Positions 10,501-18,887 of a DNA stretch of 20,591 nucleotides are shown in pieces. The DNA comes from Podochytrium sp. JEL0797. Taxonomy: Eukaryota > Chytridiomycota > Chytridiomycetes > Chytridiales > Chytriomycetaceae. The stretch lies in the NCBI GenBank assembly GCA_027596195.1, contig JADGJG010000420.1, positions 1-20,591 of the forward strand, read 5' to 3'. Within the stretch, counting starts at the first letter, position 1, and each line of letters begins with the position of its first letter. The notes beneath the pieces are model-generated. The model ran no database searches. It saw only the letters and a program-made list of their open reading frames with translations, and was not told the DNA's origin. The position numbers were made by a program, and so were the translations under genes.

Positions 10501-13500
10501 ATTGAAACGAAATAATATGAAACGGGATAGAGATGTACTTTGATCGCGTCGCGGAAGGTGGCAACGGATTTGAACATGGCAGCGCACGCCTGAAGGTCCA
10601 ACGACCCTTGGCCCGGGAAAACAAAGACAATGGGCTGCTTCTTCACAGCTTTGACTGGCGCCCACTTCTTCAACGCAGTCAAGAGAGACTCTTTCTTGTC
10701 GGCTGGAATAGCGAGACGCAAGCGCATGTGCTGACGCGCCAAGTTCGAGGAAACAACAAGACGAGCAATCTCATCATCCGGCGTGGCAGAAATCAGAGCA
10801 ACGTAAGAATCACGAAGAGCGGAGAGAGATGCGGCACTGGTTGCAGAAATGGTCAAAACGCGCGAAGCCGCTACAGGAGAAACGTCTTGGACCGAGTTTG
10901 GTGCAGACTTGACGGCAAGAGCGACCACGGAGCCGCCAAGACCAGCGGCCAACACAAGCGCCTTCTTGTCCTGATCTTGTTGTTGTGGCCACGGGACCGA
11001 CGAGGTTGGAATAATGGCCGGGATCGTTTTGAAAGACTTGTCGACGGCAGGATTCAGCCGTTTCGGGTCGAGAAGAGTGGGGGGAATCGTGCCCGCGTTC
11101 ATGGCGAGAGCAACTTTCACAATGGCAGTGAGCGACGCAACGTTCTCCGTGTGGCCCAAAATCGATTTGACAGCGCCAATGAGAAGGGGAGAAGACCGCT
11201 TGCGACCGATAAACGATTTCGCGATGGCAGCAGATTCGACTGGGTCACCCGTCTATCAAAATCCAGGAATTAGAAACCGTACGCAAAGTTCAACGATCCT
11301 TTACCTTAGTTCCCGTCGCGTGGGCCTCAATGAAGTCAACGTCGTCCATCTTCCACTTGGCCTCAGACAAACACTGGTTGATGGCGGAGGTGTTGGCTTC
11401 ACCGCAAGGATACGTGATCCCGAGACCCTCCTTTCCCTTGTGGCGATCCGAAACCCCGCAAATGGTCGCCACGATACGATCGCCATTCTTCACAGCCTCA
11501 TCGAGCCGTTTGATCACAAAAACGACACTCGACTCGCAAGGAACGTAACCGTCGGCATCCTTGTCATACGACGCGCATCGTCCAGCATCGACGGTTTGGA
11601 TACCTGAAACATCGGCGTTAGAAGTGCAATTTCGCCGAGAACAAGTTCAAAATCAAATGGTGTTACCAGCAGCTTCCAGAATCGAGAACGTGATCGCATG
11701 AGAAATGATCGACATGGCTCCGACAAGCGCAGTCTTGCATTGCCCTTGCAGCACGGAGCGAATCGCCAAATCAAATAAGACGCCTCCACTGCTGCAAGCC
11801 GACGTCGAAGAGAAACTTGGACCAAGCAAATCCAACCAGAAGGAAATTCTGTTGGCACACAAAGCAAGATCGGAACCCGTCGCAGTGTGTCGTGGAGGTC
11901 CCTTGTCGCCGTACAATTCGTGGATGCGAACGTCGTGCCCCGCTGGGCGGCATCCCATGAACACACCTGCGAGTCAAAGTCAAGTGTCAGAAAAGGCAGT
12001 CAAAAATGAATGAAGAGCGTGTGCATACCAGTGTCCGTGCCCCTCAGAGAATCCGCAGGAATGTTCGCATCCTCCAAAGCACTGTAGACAGTCTCCAAAA
12101 TGATTCGATGCTGTGGATCCATCAACTTCGCCTCGGTTGGCGATAATCCAAACATGGTGCAATCGAACTCTTCCACCACCTCCTTCGACAGCCAGCCACC
12201 ACGAACGGAAGGTGACGCGTTCTTGAATGACTGGCGCTCTTTCGGATTGATGTTGGTAATCAAATCTTTGGCGTTGATGAGCATGTCCCAAAAAGCGTCG
12301 GTCGTTTCGATTCCTTCTGGGTAACGCAAACCGATCCCGACAATGGCGACAGCATTCGCGTCTGGATTCAACGAATCGATGTCGACAGTAATCGGACGAG
12401 GAACGGCTACAGTAGCAGATTGTATGTCCGCGGCGAGGTTGAGGGGGCTGCGTTTCGCCGCAGATGGGGCGTGCTTGTCGGACGATGGGATAGTCACATG
12501 GCTGAAATCGATTGGCGAATGGTAAGCTCCAGATGCGAAGTGAGACTTGGCCGTTTTGGCGCGCGGAGACTGGGGAGATGAGGGACTCGGAGGCTGCGAA
12601 AACTCGATGGTATCGTAGGCAGTGGCGGAATCTTCATCCTCCAAATTGGGCGTGTCGTCATCATCGTCGGAGGCTGAAGTGGACGCGCGACCCGATTCCA
12701 TGCCAGCGAAACAATCGAGCAAGACATCGTCGAGTTCCTCGCGTTTTTGAATCAGAGCGAGCACTTGGTCCAACATGCGGCCGATATTGGACATCTTCTC
12801 GTCCTTGTAGATGGCACTAATAAGGAGAAAATCTAATCAGGTTACGCCTCTAAGATGCGAAAAAACAGGATACGTACATGTTCTTCGTCTTGCGAACGTG
12901 CTCATAAATACGCTTCGACGAAGACGACAGATGCTTGGAACCGTTGCCAGAGCCGACCTCGGATTGCGAAAGCTGCACCCCGCTGACGACAGATTCACGC
13001 AGCAACTTTCCAAACGCGTTCATCTGAGAGTTGCCACAGTCGCAACATTCAGGAGTCTCGACAAGGTAGCCCAAAATAAACTTCACAGCAAGCCCCACGC
13101 GCTCAGGCCATCTAGGGCAGATAAAAAGAAAGTTAGTATAGAGAAAGGGTGGGGCGGGTGGGGCAAGAAAAACGAACCCAAGATCACGACGTTCCATCAA
13201 CTTCGAAGAAAAAATGGGCATCAACAATTCCACGAACGATTCTGCGTTTTCGACATTCAGAGTCTCAACACTGCGAACCATGGCTTCACGTGTGCGATCG
13301 CAAATGGCGCTTTCGAGGGCACGCAAGTCCGCAGCCTGACACAACGTGAGCAGGAGGCACGAGCACATCATGTGGAGAATCTCAATCGCCCGCTCAGTCT
13401 TGCGCGCAGAGATGAGAGCCAGCGAGTTGACGGACTGGTTGTGGAGTTCGGCGGATTGGACGTGAACCGACATCGGAAGAGCCAAGTCTCCAAGCTCAGA

Positions 13501-15193
13501 CAAGTACGAGGCCATGGACACGTCGAGGCCCTTGAAGCCAAAGTCGGTCCCTGGATGGCCCCAGGCCAGATTGGGAGGGAGGCCTTCGTTCATGACGGGG
13601 TTGATGATTTCGGAGTGTTGAGCGAAAATGAGACGAGCGGCGTTGTGGAGTTGGAGGCGGAGACGGTCCATGGCGTCGGCGACGGAGAGAGCTTGGAAGT
13701 TTCCGGCATGGAGGATGGCCTTCTTTTGAACTACAAAACAAATGAATCAGTAGGATTTCATGATGAAAATGCAAAACGCTGTAACATAAAATGCGTACCG
13801 TCAATCAAAGGATTATCAGTCACTGAGTTGATCTCAATTTCCAGCGTCTTAGTGATACTCGTGAGACATTCGATGAGCGGACAAAGCCACTGCGGCGCGG
13901 TGCGCAAGCTGTATCGGTCCTGAGGGAAAGGTCTTCCCGACAAGAGTGGAGCCAATGAAGACTTGTTGTTTCCGACTAGCTGAGAGTCGCGGAGAAGGTG
14001 CGAAATGTTCGAGCACAGCTCGATTTGCCCGGGGTGTGGTCTCAATCTGGCAACGGCGGGATCGAAAGCGTCAACATGACCAGCAAGCGCTTCAACGCTG
14101 AAAGCTGTCAATACTTGAACCAAGAGGGCGATAGTCTGTGTTTTTGCATGCGGGGTTAGTTTCTGGTTTCGAAATGATCAAAGAATAACGAAACTCACGT
14201 GCGATTCCAAAACACAGGAAGCGGCCATCGCGCAAGAGAAAGACGTTCCATTCACAAGAGCCAAAGCTTCCTTGGCTGCGAAGACGATCGGATTCGCAAC
14301 ACCCGCGAGTTTGAAAGCTTTCTTTCCGGTGAGGAACTGGCCGCGTGGTCCTGATTGAAATTTCAGTCAAAAGTCAAAACAAAACAAAAAAAATTCAACT
14401 GCTCACCCGTCGCGGCGTTCTCGACATCGTCGAATCTACCGCTGATCAGACCGGCGATGTAAGAGAGTGGCATCAAATCCCCACTCGCGCTGATGGATCC
14501 CCTGAGAGGAACGCAAGGCGTCACGCGCGCCTCGATGAACTTGATGAGGAGTTGAATCAGTTCCAAACGAACTGCACTGCCGCCGCGCGACATTGAAAGA
14601 ACGCGCAGAATCATGGCTCCGCGGGTAATTTCGGCTCTGTGGATGTTGTTGGACATTCCTGCGTTGAGGTGGCGAACTAGGCCAACCTGATTGAAGGGGG
14701 GAAAGGAGGAATTAGATTGGGGCCGAAAAAGAAATGAGAATTGGAATCAAACCTGAACAGCTTGAGGATCGTCTGAATGTACGTCTGCGTTTCCGCCGAA
14801 CGCAGTGTCCACACCGTAGACATCGCCAGATCTGCTGGAGAGAATTTCGATCGAAGCTTGGAGAGCTGCACCCAGGGATTCTGGGTCAGTGATCTTGAGG
14901 TGAGCGGGTCCGCTCATGGCGGCGAGAAACGCGGAAAGGCCGATGCTGTGCTCGGCGTCAATGTCAAGACCGTCGGAAATGGCTTGGGCCCACTGACTCT
15001 TGAGACGCTTGAACATGTCCAGCTGGGACAGTTCCGTTACTTTGCTCACAGCAAGCATCGAATGATCTTGAGGGGCAGATCGCTTCTTGGGGGTGGTTTG
15101 AACTTTGATATTCTCGAAGGCGATGGTTTTGGGGGTTGGTGGAGGGACTGGGCTTGGAGAGGGTGGGGGTGTGTGGAGGAACTTCTGAGCCAT
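2963..15193 (-). CDS. aromatic ammonia-lyase / type I PKS / adenylation fusion megasynthase (TAL-KS-AT-KS0-DH-KR-ACP-A)
   Basis: One gene predicted from 17 exons: 15193-14753, 14686-14407, 14350-14199, 14135-13799, 13730-13178, 13111-12878, 12816-12029, 11966-11667, 11603-11305, 11252-10539, 10477-8996, 8931-8440, 8372-7959, 7894-6295, 6231-4804, 4743-4657, 4599-2963. All 16 introns (52-68 nt) are GT-AG and phase-consistent, giving 11,238 nt and 3,745 aa. Domains: ammonia-lyase 1-704, acidic/Ser-Pro linker about 705-820, KS1 820-1235, AT 1335-1640, degenerate KS2 1706-2060, DH 2355-2630, KR 2845-3060, ACP 3080-3160, adenylation 3201-3745. Exon 7 alone carries the lyase tail, the linker and the head of KS1, so that fusion does not rest on splicing. 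Expected role (inference): deaminate Tyr/Phe, load the aryl acid, extend with malonyl units and reduce/dehydrate. No ER, MT, TE or terminal reductase is seen. The start is the first ATG in this exon; an upstream exon at 15423-15310 is possible. Confidence 0.85.
4600..4656 (-). other. 57-nt intron joining ACP to adenylation domain
   Basis: The donor is the strong GTGAGT and the acceptor ends CAACAG, with ATTAACC as a possible branch site. Splicing joins CTG-A to TG-ATG (phase 1) and keeps the frame. If retained, the transcript reads TAA and then immediately ATG in another frame, which remains open through the whole adenylation domain. Confidence 0.8.
4838..5080 (-). other. domain: acyl carrier protein ACP
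   Basis: A four-helix carrier domain with [15 protein letters not shown]; Ser3119 is the expected phosphopantetheine site. It is the only carrier domain I can find in the 3,745 residues. It sits between KR and the adenylation domain, so it would have to accept both the aryl starter and the growing chain. Confidence 0.85.
5138..5785 (-). other. domain: ketoreductase KR
   Basis: Rossmann fold with an NADPH-binding [12 protein letters not shown] motif (about 2850-2860), LDVSD, and the catalytic region [20 protein letters not shown] with Ser2971/2972 and Tyr2985. The roughly 200 residues before it (2640-2845), carrying an in-frame 63-nt intron at 6232-6294, look like the structural KR half. No enoylreductase is inserted, so products should keep their double bonds after DH. 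Confidence 0.85.
6491..7318 (-). other. domain: dehydratase DH
   Basis: The N-terminal hotdog has [18 protein letters not shown] with His2382, equivalent to the catalytic His of HxxxGxxxxP. The C-terminal hotdog has [10 protein letters not shown] with Asp2536, matching DAxxH/Q. Both catalytic residues are present, so dehydration of beta-hydroxy intermediates to double bonds is expected. The domain is preceded by a post-AT-style LPTYVFDR motif without an AT. Confidence 0.85.
8265..9460 (-). other. domain: second ketosynthase KS2, catalytically degenerate (KS0/CLF-like)
   Basis: Opens with [22 protein letters not shown] and keeps the KS fold landmarks, ending at LMMKHTQIP. The active-site Cys position reads [10 protein letters not shown], with Asn1872 aligned to the Cys. 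The EAHGTGT region reads LLWGTHVP, with Trp1989 at the His position. The KSNIGH region reads FGKIYE, with no His. A typical post-KS linker ([10 protein letters not shown] and onward) follows but no AT; the next recognisable domain is DH. The reading frame is otherwise intact over three exons, so it looks maintained rather than decayed. It could be structural, or partner KS1 as a chain-length factor does (inference). Confidence 0.85.
9656..10634 (-). other. domain: acyltransferase AT, malonyl type
   Basis: Starts at FVFPGQGS (about 1338-1345). The nucleophile is Ser1426 in GHSFG, Arg1451 follows in THERHKPM, and His1529 lies in AFHS. The AFHS motif, rather than YASH, points to malonyl-CoA over methylmalonyl-CoA (family rule). 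It is the only AT seen, so it would serve all extension rounds. A 61-nt intron (10478-10538) splits it. Confidence 0.85.
10932..12356 (-). other. domain: ketosynthase KS1, catalytic residues intact
   Basis: Begins at [13 protein letters not shown] (about residue 820). The active-site Cys986 lies in STSACSSGG, His1123 in EAHATGTK and His1162 in KSILGH, so all three catalytic residues are kept. Exons 7-10 encode it, and splicing at 11967-12028, 11604-11666 and 11253-11304 restores continuous KS homology. It is expected to do the decarboxylative condensations for the whole synthase, since the second KS is degenerate. Confidence 0.9.
12702..15193 (-). other. domain: aromatic amino acid ammonia-lyase (TAL/PAL type), residues 1-704
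   Basis: Complete lyase of fungal PAL length. It carries the catalytic Tyr loop (YGVDTAFGG, Tyr126) and the Ala214-Ser215-Gly216 triad that cyclises to the MIO cofactor ([17 protein letters not shown]). Also present are NGT at 274-276, QDRYSLR at 363-369, DNPLID at 398-403 and GNFQ at 413-416. The selectivity position reads RHLNAG with His153-Leu154. His here marks tyrosine-accepting enzymes (bacterial TAL, grass PTAL), whereas plant PALs have Phe-Leu. Tyrosine to p-coumarate is therefore predicted, with phenylalanine possible. The C-terminal helices ([12 protein letters not shown] onward) match the PAL tail and then run straight into the PKS linker. Confidence 0.9.
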
Positions 15194-15660
15194 AGACTCA
15201 AAGTTGGCGAAGAAGCCGGTTCTTCGCTGACTTGCGCTGTATTTGTGGGGGGGAGGGGGCCCAATGTGCGTGAGTTCCAGTTGCCTCGCAAAACGGAGGT
15301 TAAACTCACGTCTGATGGGCGGAGTCGGTCGATGAACGCACGCGATCCACTGTTTGTAAGCGAATTGGTCTGTGGGGAAAGAGGGGGGATGAGCATCTGG
15401 CCGTATTCGTGGGGCAATCGCATCGAGCATACCCTTCCTGTGGCTTCCCCGCAGTGTTACCAAGGGTCTTGCGCTTGGTGTCCATCTGGGTGAGGGAGGG
15501 AGAGTGAGGGAGGATTTTTTGAACTTGATCAAATTGGGGAAAAGTCAGAGGGGGACACTTAATTGAGGCGTGCCACCCAGATGGAGATTAATGTCGGGCT
15601 TGTCGGAAACGTCCAACAAACCAGTGAGGAGAATTCCTTACGATTCGCATGCGTTCAAAC
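15194..15660 (-). other. upstream region of megasynthase, possible extra 5' exon
   Basis: The minus strand holds an open stretch from ATG at 15423 to a perfect GTGAGT donor at 15304-15309. Splicing to the acceptor just before 15226 (intron 15227-15309, 83 nt) would join in frame to the exon containing the 15193 ATG and add 49 residues, giving 3,794 aa. The alternative is that this is promoter and 5' UTR. No other gene is visible here. Confidence 0.4.
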
Positions 15661-15728
15661 AAGTTGAATAAATTCTGCATTTAGCGGGGGTATGTCACCT
15701 TTGACATCTTGATTAAAAGAGGGAGCAG

Positions 15729-16420
15729 GAAGCTTGTGCCCCCTTTCCCTCTCGATTTGCAATGCATCTGTCGTAATATTCCACATTTCGCATTCAGAGG
15801 AAAAAATAGTGTAGTTAAATTGGGGCCAATTTCCCATTTCAGTCTGACATCTCGGTTCATATTATGAAATTTCTCGATGCAATTGCATGGGGCGGTGAAA
15901 AAAGCAAGTAACCTCTGTTTCGTTTATCGATCTAATATAGAGAGAGGACAAAGGCTGTGGTGTCTCACACGTCTCCTTGCCGTCAGGGAGCAAAAAAAAT
16001 CAAATTGGTCACGTGCGCCGACCCCAATTTCATTTTTGAAATTGACTTGCACGATTTTTTTTTGATCACATTCCGACAGAGTAGGAAGTTTGTGACCTTC
16101 ACCCCGCGATATACATACATTCATTCGAATCTACTCCATTTTGCGTTCAGCGGAAGGAAAAAATGCGGTGGTTTGAAATTAACCGCTTTATTTTTTCTCA
16201 TATTTATCGAGGAAGGACAAAGGGTGCGTCCCAAACGCCTCTCTGTACAGATATTTATTTGATTTTGCTCCATTTGAACTCAGCGAGGAAAAATGTCAAA
16301 TTGGTCACGTGTGCGACCCCAATTTCATTTTTGAAATTGGCCCCTTGCTTGAGGAGGCCGTTTGTGCCCCACACCTCGCGATGTGCATACATTCATTCGA
16401 TCACACTGCATTCAAAATTC
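15729..16420. repeat. imperfect intergenic direct repeats, about 275-296 bp apart
   Basis: About 43 nt at 16001 (CAAATTGGTCACGTG and onward) recur almost exactly at 16297. Both copies contain a small perfect hairpin, arms CAATTTCA and TGAAATTG around TTTT, at 16025-16044 and 16320-16339. Other shared blocks are GTGACC/GTGCCCC followed by a CATACATTCATTCGA-type segment near 16092 and 16366, and AGGACAAAGG near 15945 and 16213. A weaker third copy starts near 15729. Indels make the period variable. I see no coding potential, terminal inverted repeats or transposase. Confidence 0.7.
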
Positions 16421-16435
16421 CCCTAAAAACTCTTT

Positions 16436-16441
16436 TTTATT
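16436..16441 (-). promoter_or_regulatory. AATAAA poly(A) signal for phnZ-phnY gene
   Basis: On the minus strand AATAAA lies about 55 nt past the stop codon of the PhnZ-PhnY fusion gene, in an A-rich context. The position fits a fungal polyadenylation signal. Confidence 0.5.
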
Positions 16442-16493
16442 TTTTTTCTCTTTCATCATTTCATCCACGCAAACAAGCCCGATTGGCAGCGTT

Positions 16494-17987
16494 TCAAACC
16501 AATTTTCCATTAAAGTCATCGTTCAACGACATCAACCCCGAGAGCATCTGCTCCTTCTTGATGGCATAATATTGCGTGTGGAAGTCTCCTGCGGACTTCT
16601 TGTTGTAAGTCAAAAAGGCAGCGCGGCGTGAGTCCGTGTCGAGATTTTGACCCGATCTGTGGGGAATGTACGAGTCGAAAAACACAACGTCGCCGGGTTG
16701 CACGAGAATCTGCTTGAATTCGAGCTTGTCCTCAACGTCCTTGTTGACGGCGCCTTTCGTGTTGGCGAGAATCTTCTTCTCTGGGAACTCGGCAACCACC
16801 TCGAGAGGGCCCTTGGCGGGCGTCGACGCGTCAACGGTGACCATGACGGAAATGTGGTAGTCCACGAGGTCGCCGGCTTTGTATGCGGTCACGTCTTGGT
16901 GGCAAGCGAAGCCCATTCCGCCGGGTGGCTTCATGTTCATCTGGAGGAAAGAAGAAAGAGATTTGATGAGAAAAAAGATCAAGGGAACTTATGAAGTGAG
17001 GGTGAAAGTGGTGCCCACCTTGTCCTTGAAGAGCACTGCGTCGTCGGAACCGTCGCCGTTGCAGAAGATTTGACCCACGATCTCAGAGACGGTGCCGCGG
17101 GCGGCTTGGCCCCACCAGCCCTCCTTGCAGAAGTTTTCGAGGCTGAAAAAATCCAATAAAAGGCGCGTTCAGCATTGAGCACATACCGAAACAATTTTGA
17201 CCGTCCACAAAACTCACCGGCAAAGCTTGGGGGTTTGCGTCCCGTCAATGGCCTCAAAGTAATCGAGGAAAGTTCCCCTGGGGAGCTTTTGCAGCAAGTC
17301 CGTCTCGGCTCTGACTTCCGTTCCATCAAAGAGACCACGAATCACAAGGGTCCCGGTCTCCCTCCACGCACGGAACTGCTCCTCAGACACCACGTAGTTT
17401 TTACCAACTCCTTGCGTGCCGTGGGCCAAGAGGTACGCACGCACCAAAGGGGCAAAGTCGCGGTCAAACTCGTACATGGGAGCGTCGGGGTTCTTGGCAG
17501 CCTCGTCCAACGCACGCATTCTCAACATGGACTCAGACATGGGGTCTTGCTTGAAGATCTCGGCCTCCTCCGGGGTCATGGGACCGCCTTGGAAGCGGAG
17601 CGAGGTCTTGGACGCCTCCGTGAGCTTGTCGTAGTATTCCTTGTCGATGGAGCACAAGTAGCGCTTGGCATTGACGTGATTTCCGACGAGACGGGTCACG
17701 GCATCCGGGAATCCAAGCTTGGCCAGGAAACGGGCCCCGATTCCCTCGTGGTCCGCGGTACCGCATCCGTCCATTCCGGGGGTCATTTCGGCCTCAAGGC
17801 CCAAGAGGTGGCCCACGTCGTGCAGGAGTGCAGCGACTTGGATGGTGGTGGTGTCGTGTTTGGCCGCAATAATGCTGCCTTGGAACGAGTGCTGGGCGAT
17901 CGAGATGGGCTCGCCAATGTAATCGAGGCTGCCCTGCTTCGAGAAGAGGGACGACAAACGCGCGACGGCGGATTCAATGTGGGCCAT
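16494..17987 (-). CDS. phnZ-phnY: PhnZ-like HD oxygenase fused to PhnY-like Fe(II)/2OG dioxygenase (phosphonate catabolism)
   Basis: Three exons, 17987-17218, 17142-17019 and 16940-16494, with GT-AG introns of 75 and 78 nt; 446 aa. Residues 1-190 are a PhnZ-type HD domain. LDYIGE gives Tyr23 and Glu26, the residues that gate and sense substrate in PhnZ. Metal ligands are His33, His56-Asp57, His80, His104 and Asp161, with Lys108 nearby; QGGPM at 133-137 is also shared with PhnZ. Residues about 205-446 are a PhyH-type Fe(II)/2-oxoglutarate dioxygenase with His312, Asp314, His392 (PHRSGQN) and Arg403. In bacteria PhnY hydroxylates 2-aminoethylphosphonate and PhnZ cleaves the product to glycine and phosphate. 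TmpA/TmpB do the same for the N-trimethyl analogue, so the exact substrate is open. ATG 17987 matches the PhnZ N-terminus; the frame is open further upstream. The gene is divergent from a Git1-like permease. Confidence 0.85.
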
Positions 17988-18887
17988 TTTTTTGAAGTTC
18001 AGAAAACAAATGAGGATCGCGCGCGTGCGTGGCCCTTCAAAAATTGTATGTGATAGTGATGAAGAAAACAATTTGACTTTCTTCCCGAGCTTTGACTCAG
18101 CTGCAGTTACAGTTAATGAATTACATGATCCTAAGAGCCCCAGGAGGCCCTCGCTAAAGTGGTTAAGAAATTGGGGAAAGAAGGAGGGAAGCGCGTGCCG
18201 CGCGTGCCGCCGTGATCCGCAATCAAAAACGTGGTCGCGTGGCGAGAAATTCCCCTAAAGGATCTTTCCACGTCGGAGAATGACCGAAGAAGGGGGTTCC
18301 AGTTTCCACTGGACTTCCGCCTAACTGCAGTCTTGCCGCAATCTAAACGAGGGGTAATCGAAACACCGATGTTCTCGATCTGCCAGGAGATTTTTTAATC
18401 AGTTGGCGCGTGCAAAGTATTTTTGCAAGCGCGTGCCGCCACAAGATCACAAATCCACTCAAATTGGTCGTGCGGCGAAAAATTCTCCTGAACGAATCTT
18501 TCCAAGTCGGGACATGGATGTAGAAGGGTTCCACTGGACTTCTGCCTAACTGCAGTTTTGCCGTAATGCGAAAACGGCAGGCAATTGGAGCAAAGAGTCG
18601 CACAAAGTCTCTCTCAGGCAATTTTTTAATCAATTGGCGCGTGCAAGGAATTTGCAAGCGCGTGCCGCAAAGTGATCACAACTCCACCCAAATTGGTCGC
18701 GTGGCGAAAAATTTCCTTGAGAGAATCTTTACGAGGCGGAGCGTGGCCGCGGAAGAGCCGGAAGAAACTGGGCTTGGTCCGCAAATGCCACGCACGGCAA
18801 CACGCGCCAAATGGCTGAACATTCAAAAAGGGAGTGGCAAATCGTTTCCCCTCTCCATTCCATTCAATTCCAATCTCAAATCAAGCA
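17988..18887. promoter_or_regulatory. divergent promoter region between phnZ-phnY and permease
   Basis: 900 nt with no convincing gene. It separates two divergently transcribed genes and must contain both promoters. The permease side is filled by the 229-bp tandem repeat, and the phnZ-phnY side (about 17988-18185) is single copy. A pyrimidine-rich tract (about 18845-18885) lies directly before the permease ATG. I could not identify a defined transcription-factor site; CACGTG, the Pho4-type site, is not evident here. Confidence 0.55.
18191..18790. repeat. 229-bp tandem repeat, two full copies and a partial third
   Basis: The block GCGCGTGCCGC starts at 18200, 18429 and 18658, exactly 229 nt apart. 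Between these, copies share GGTCGCGTGGCGA (or GGTCGTGCGGCGA) plus AAATT, AATCTTTCC, TTCCACTGGACTTC, GCCTAACTGCAGT and TTTTTTAATCA-TTGGCGCGTGCAA in the same order. The third copy fades after about 18760, shortly before the permease start. Small indels are present, so the array is not recent. Confidence 0.8.

Noticed and set aside
12850..15193. Ammonia-lyase as a stand-alone neighbouring gene
   Set aside because: The lyase C-terminal helices continue without a stop through exon 7 (12816-12029) into the KS1 head, and the last lyase intron (12817-12877) is phase-consistent.
17988..18071. N-terminal extension of the PhnZ-PhnY protein to ATG 18071
   Set aside because: The extra 28 residues are not conserved-looking, and ATG 17987 aligns with the PhnZ start about 20 residues before LDYIGE.
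15729..18790. CRISPR array or transposon termini in the intergenic repeats
   Set aside because: Units of 229-296 bp with internal divergence, no short identical repeats with unique spacers, no terminal inverted repeats, no transposase, and a eukaryotic context.
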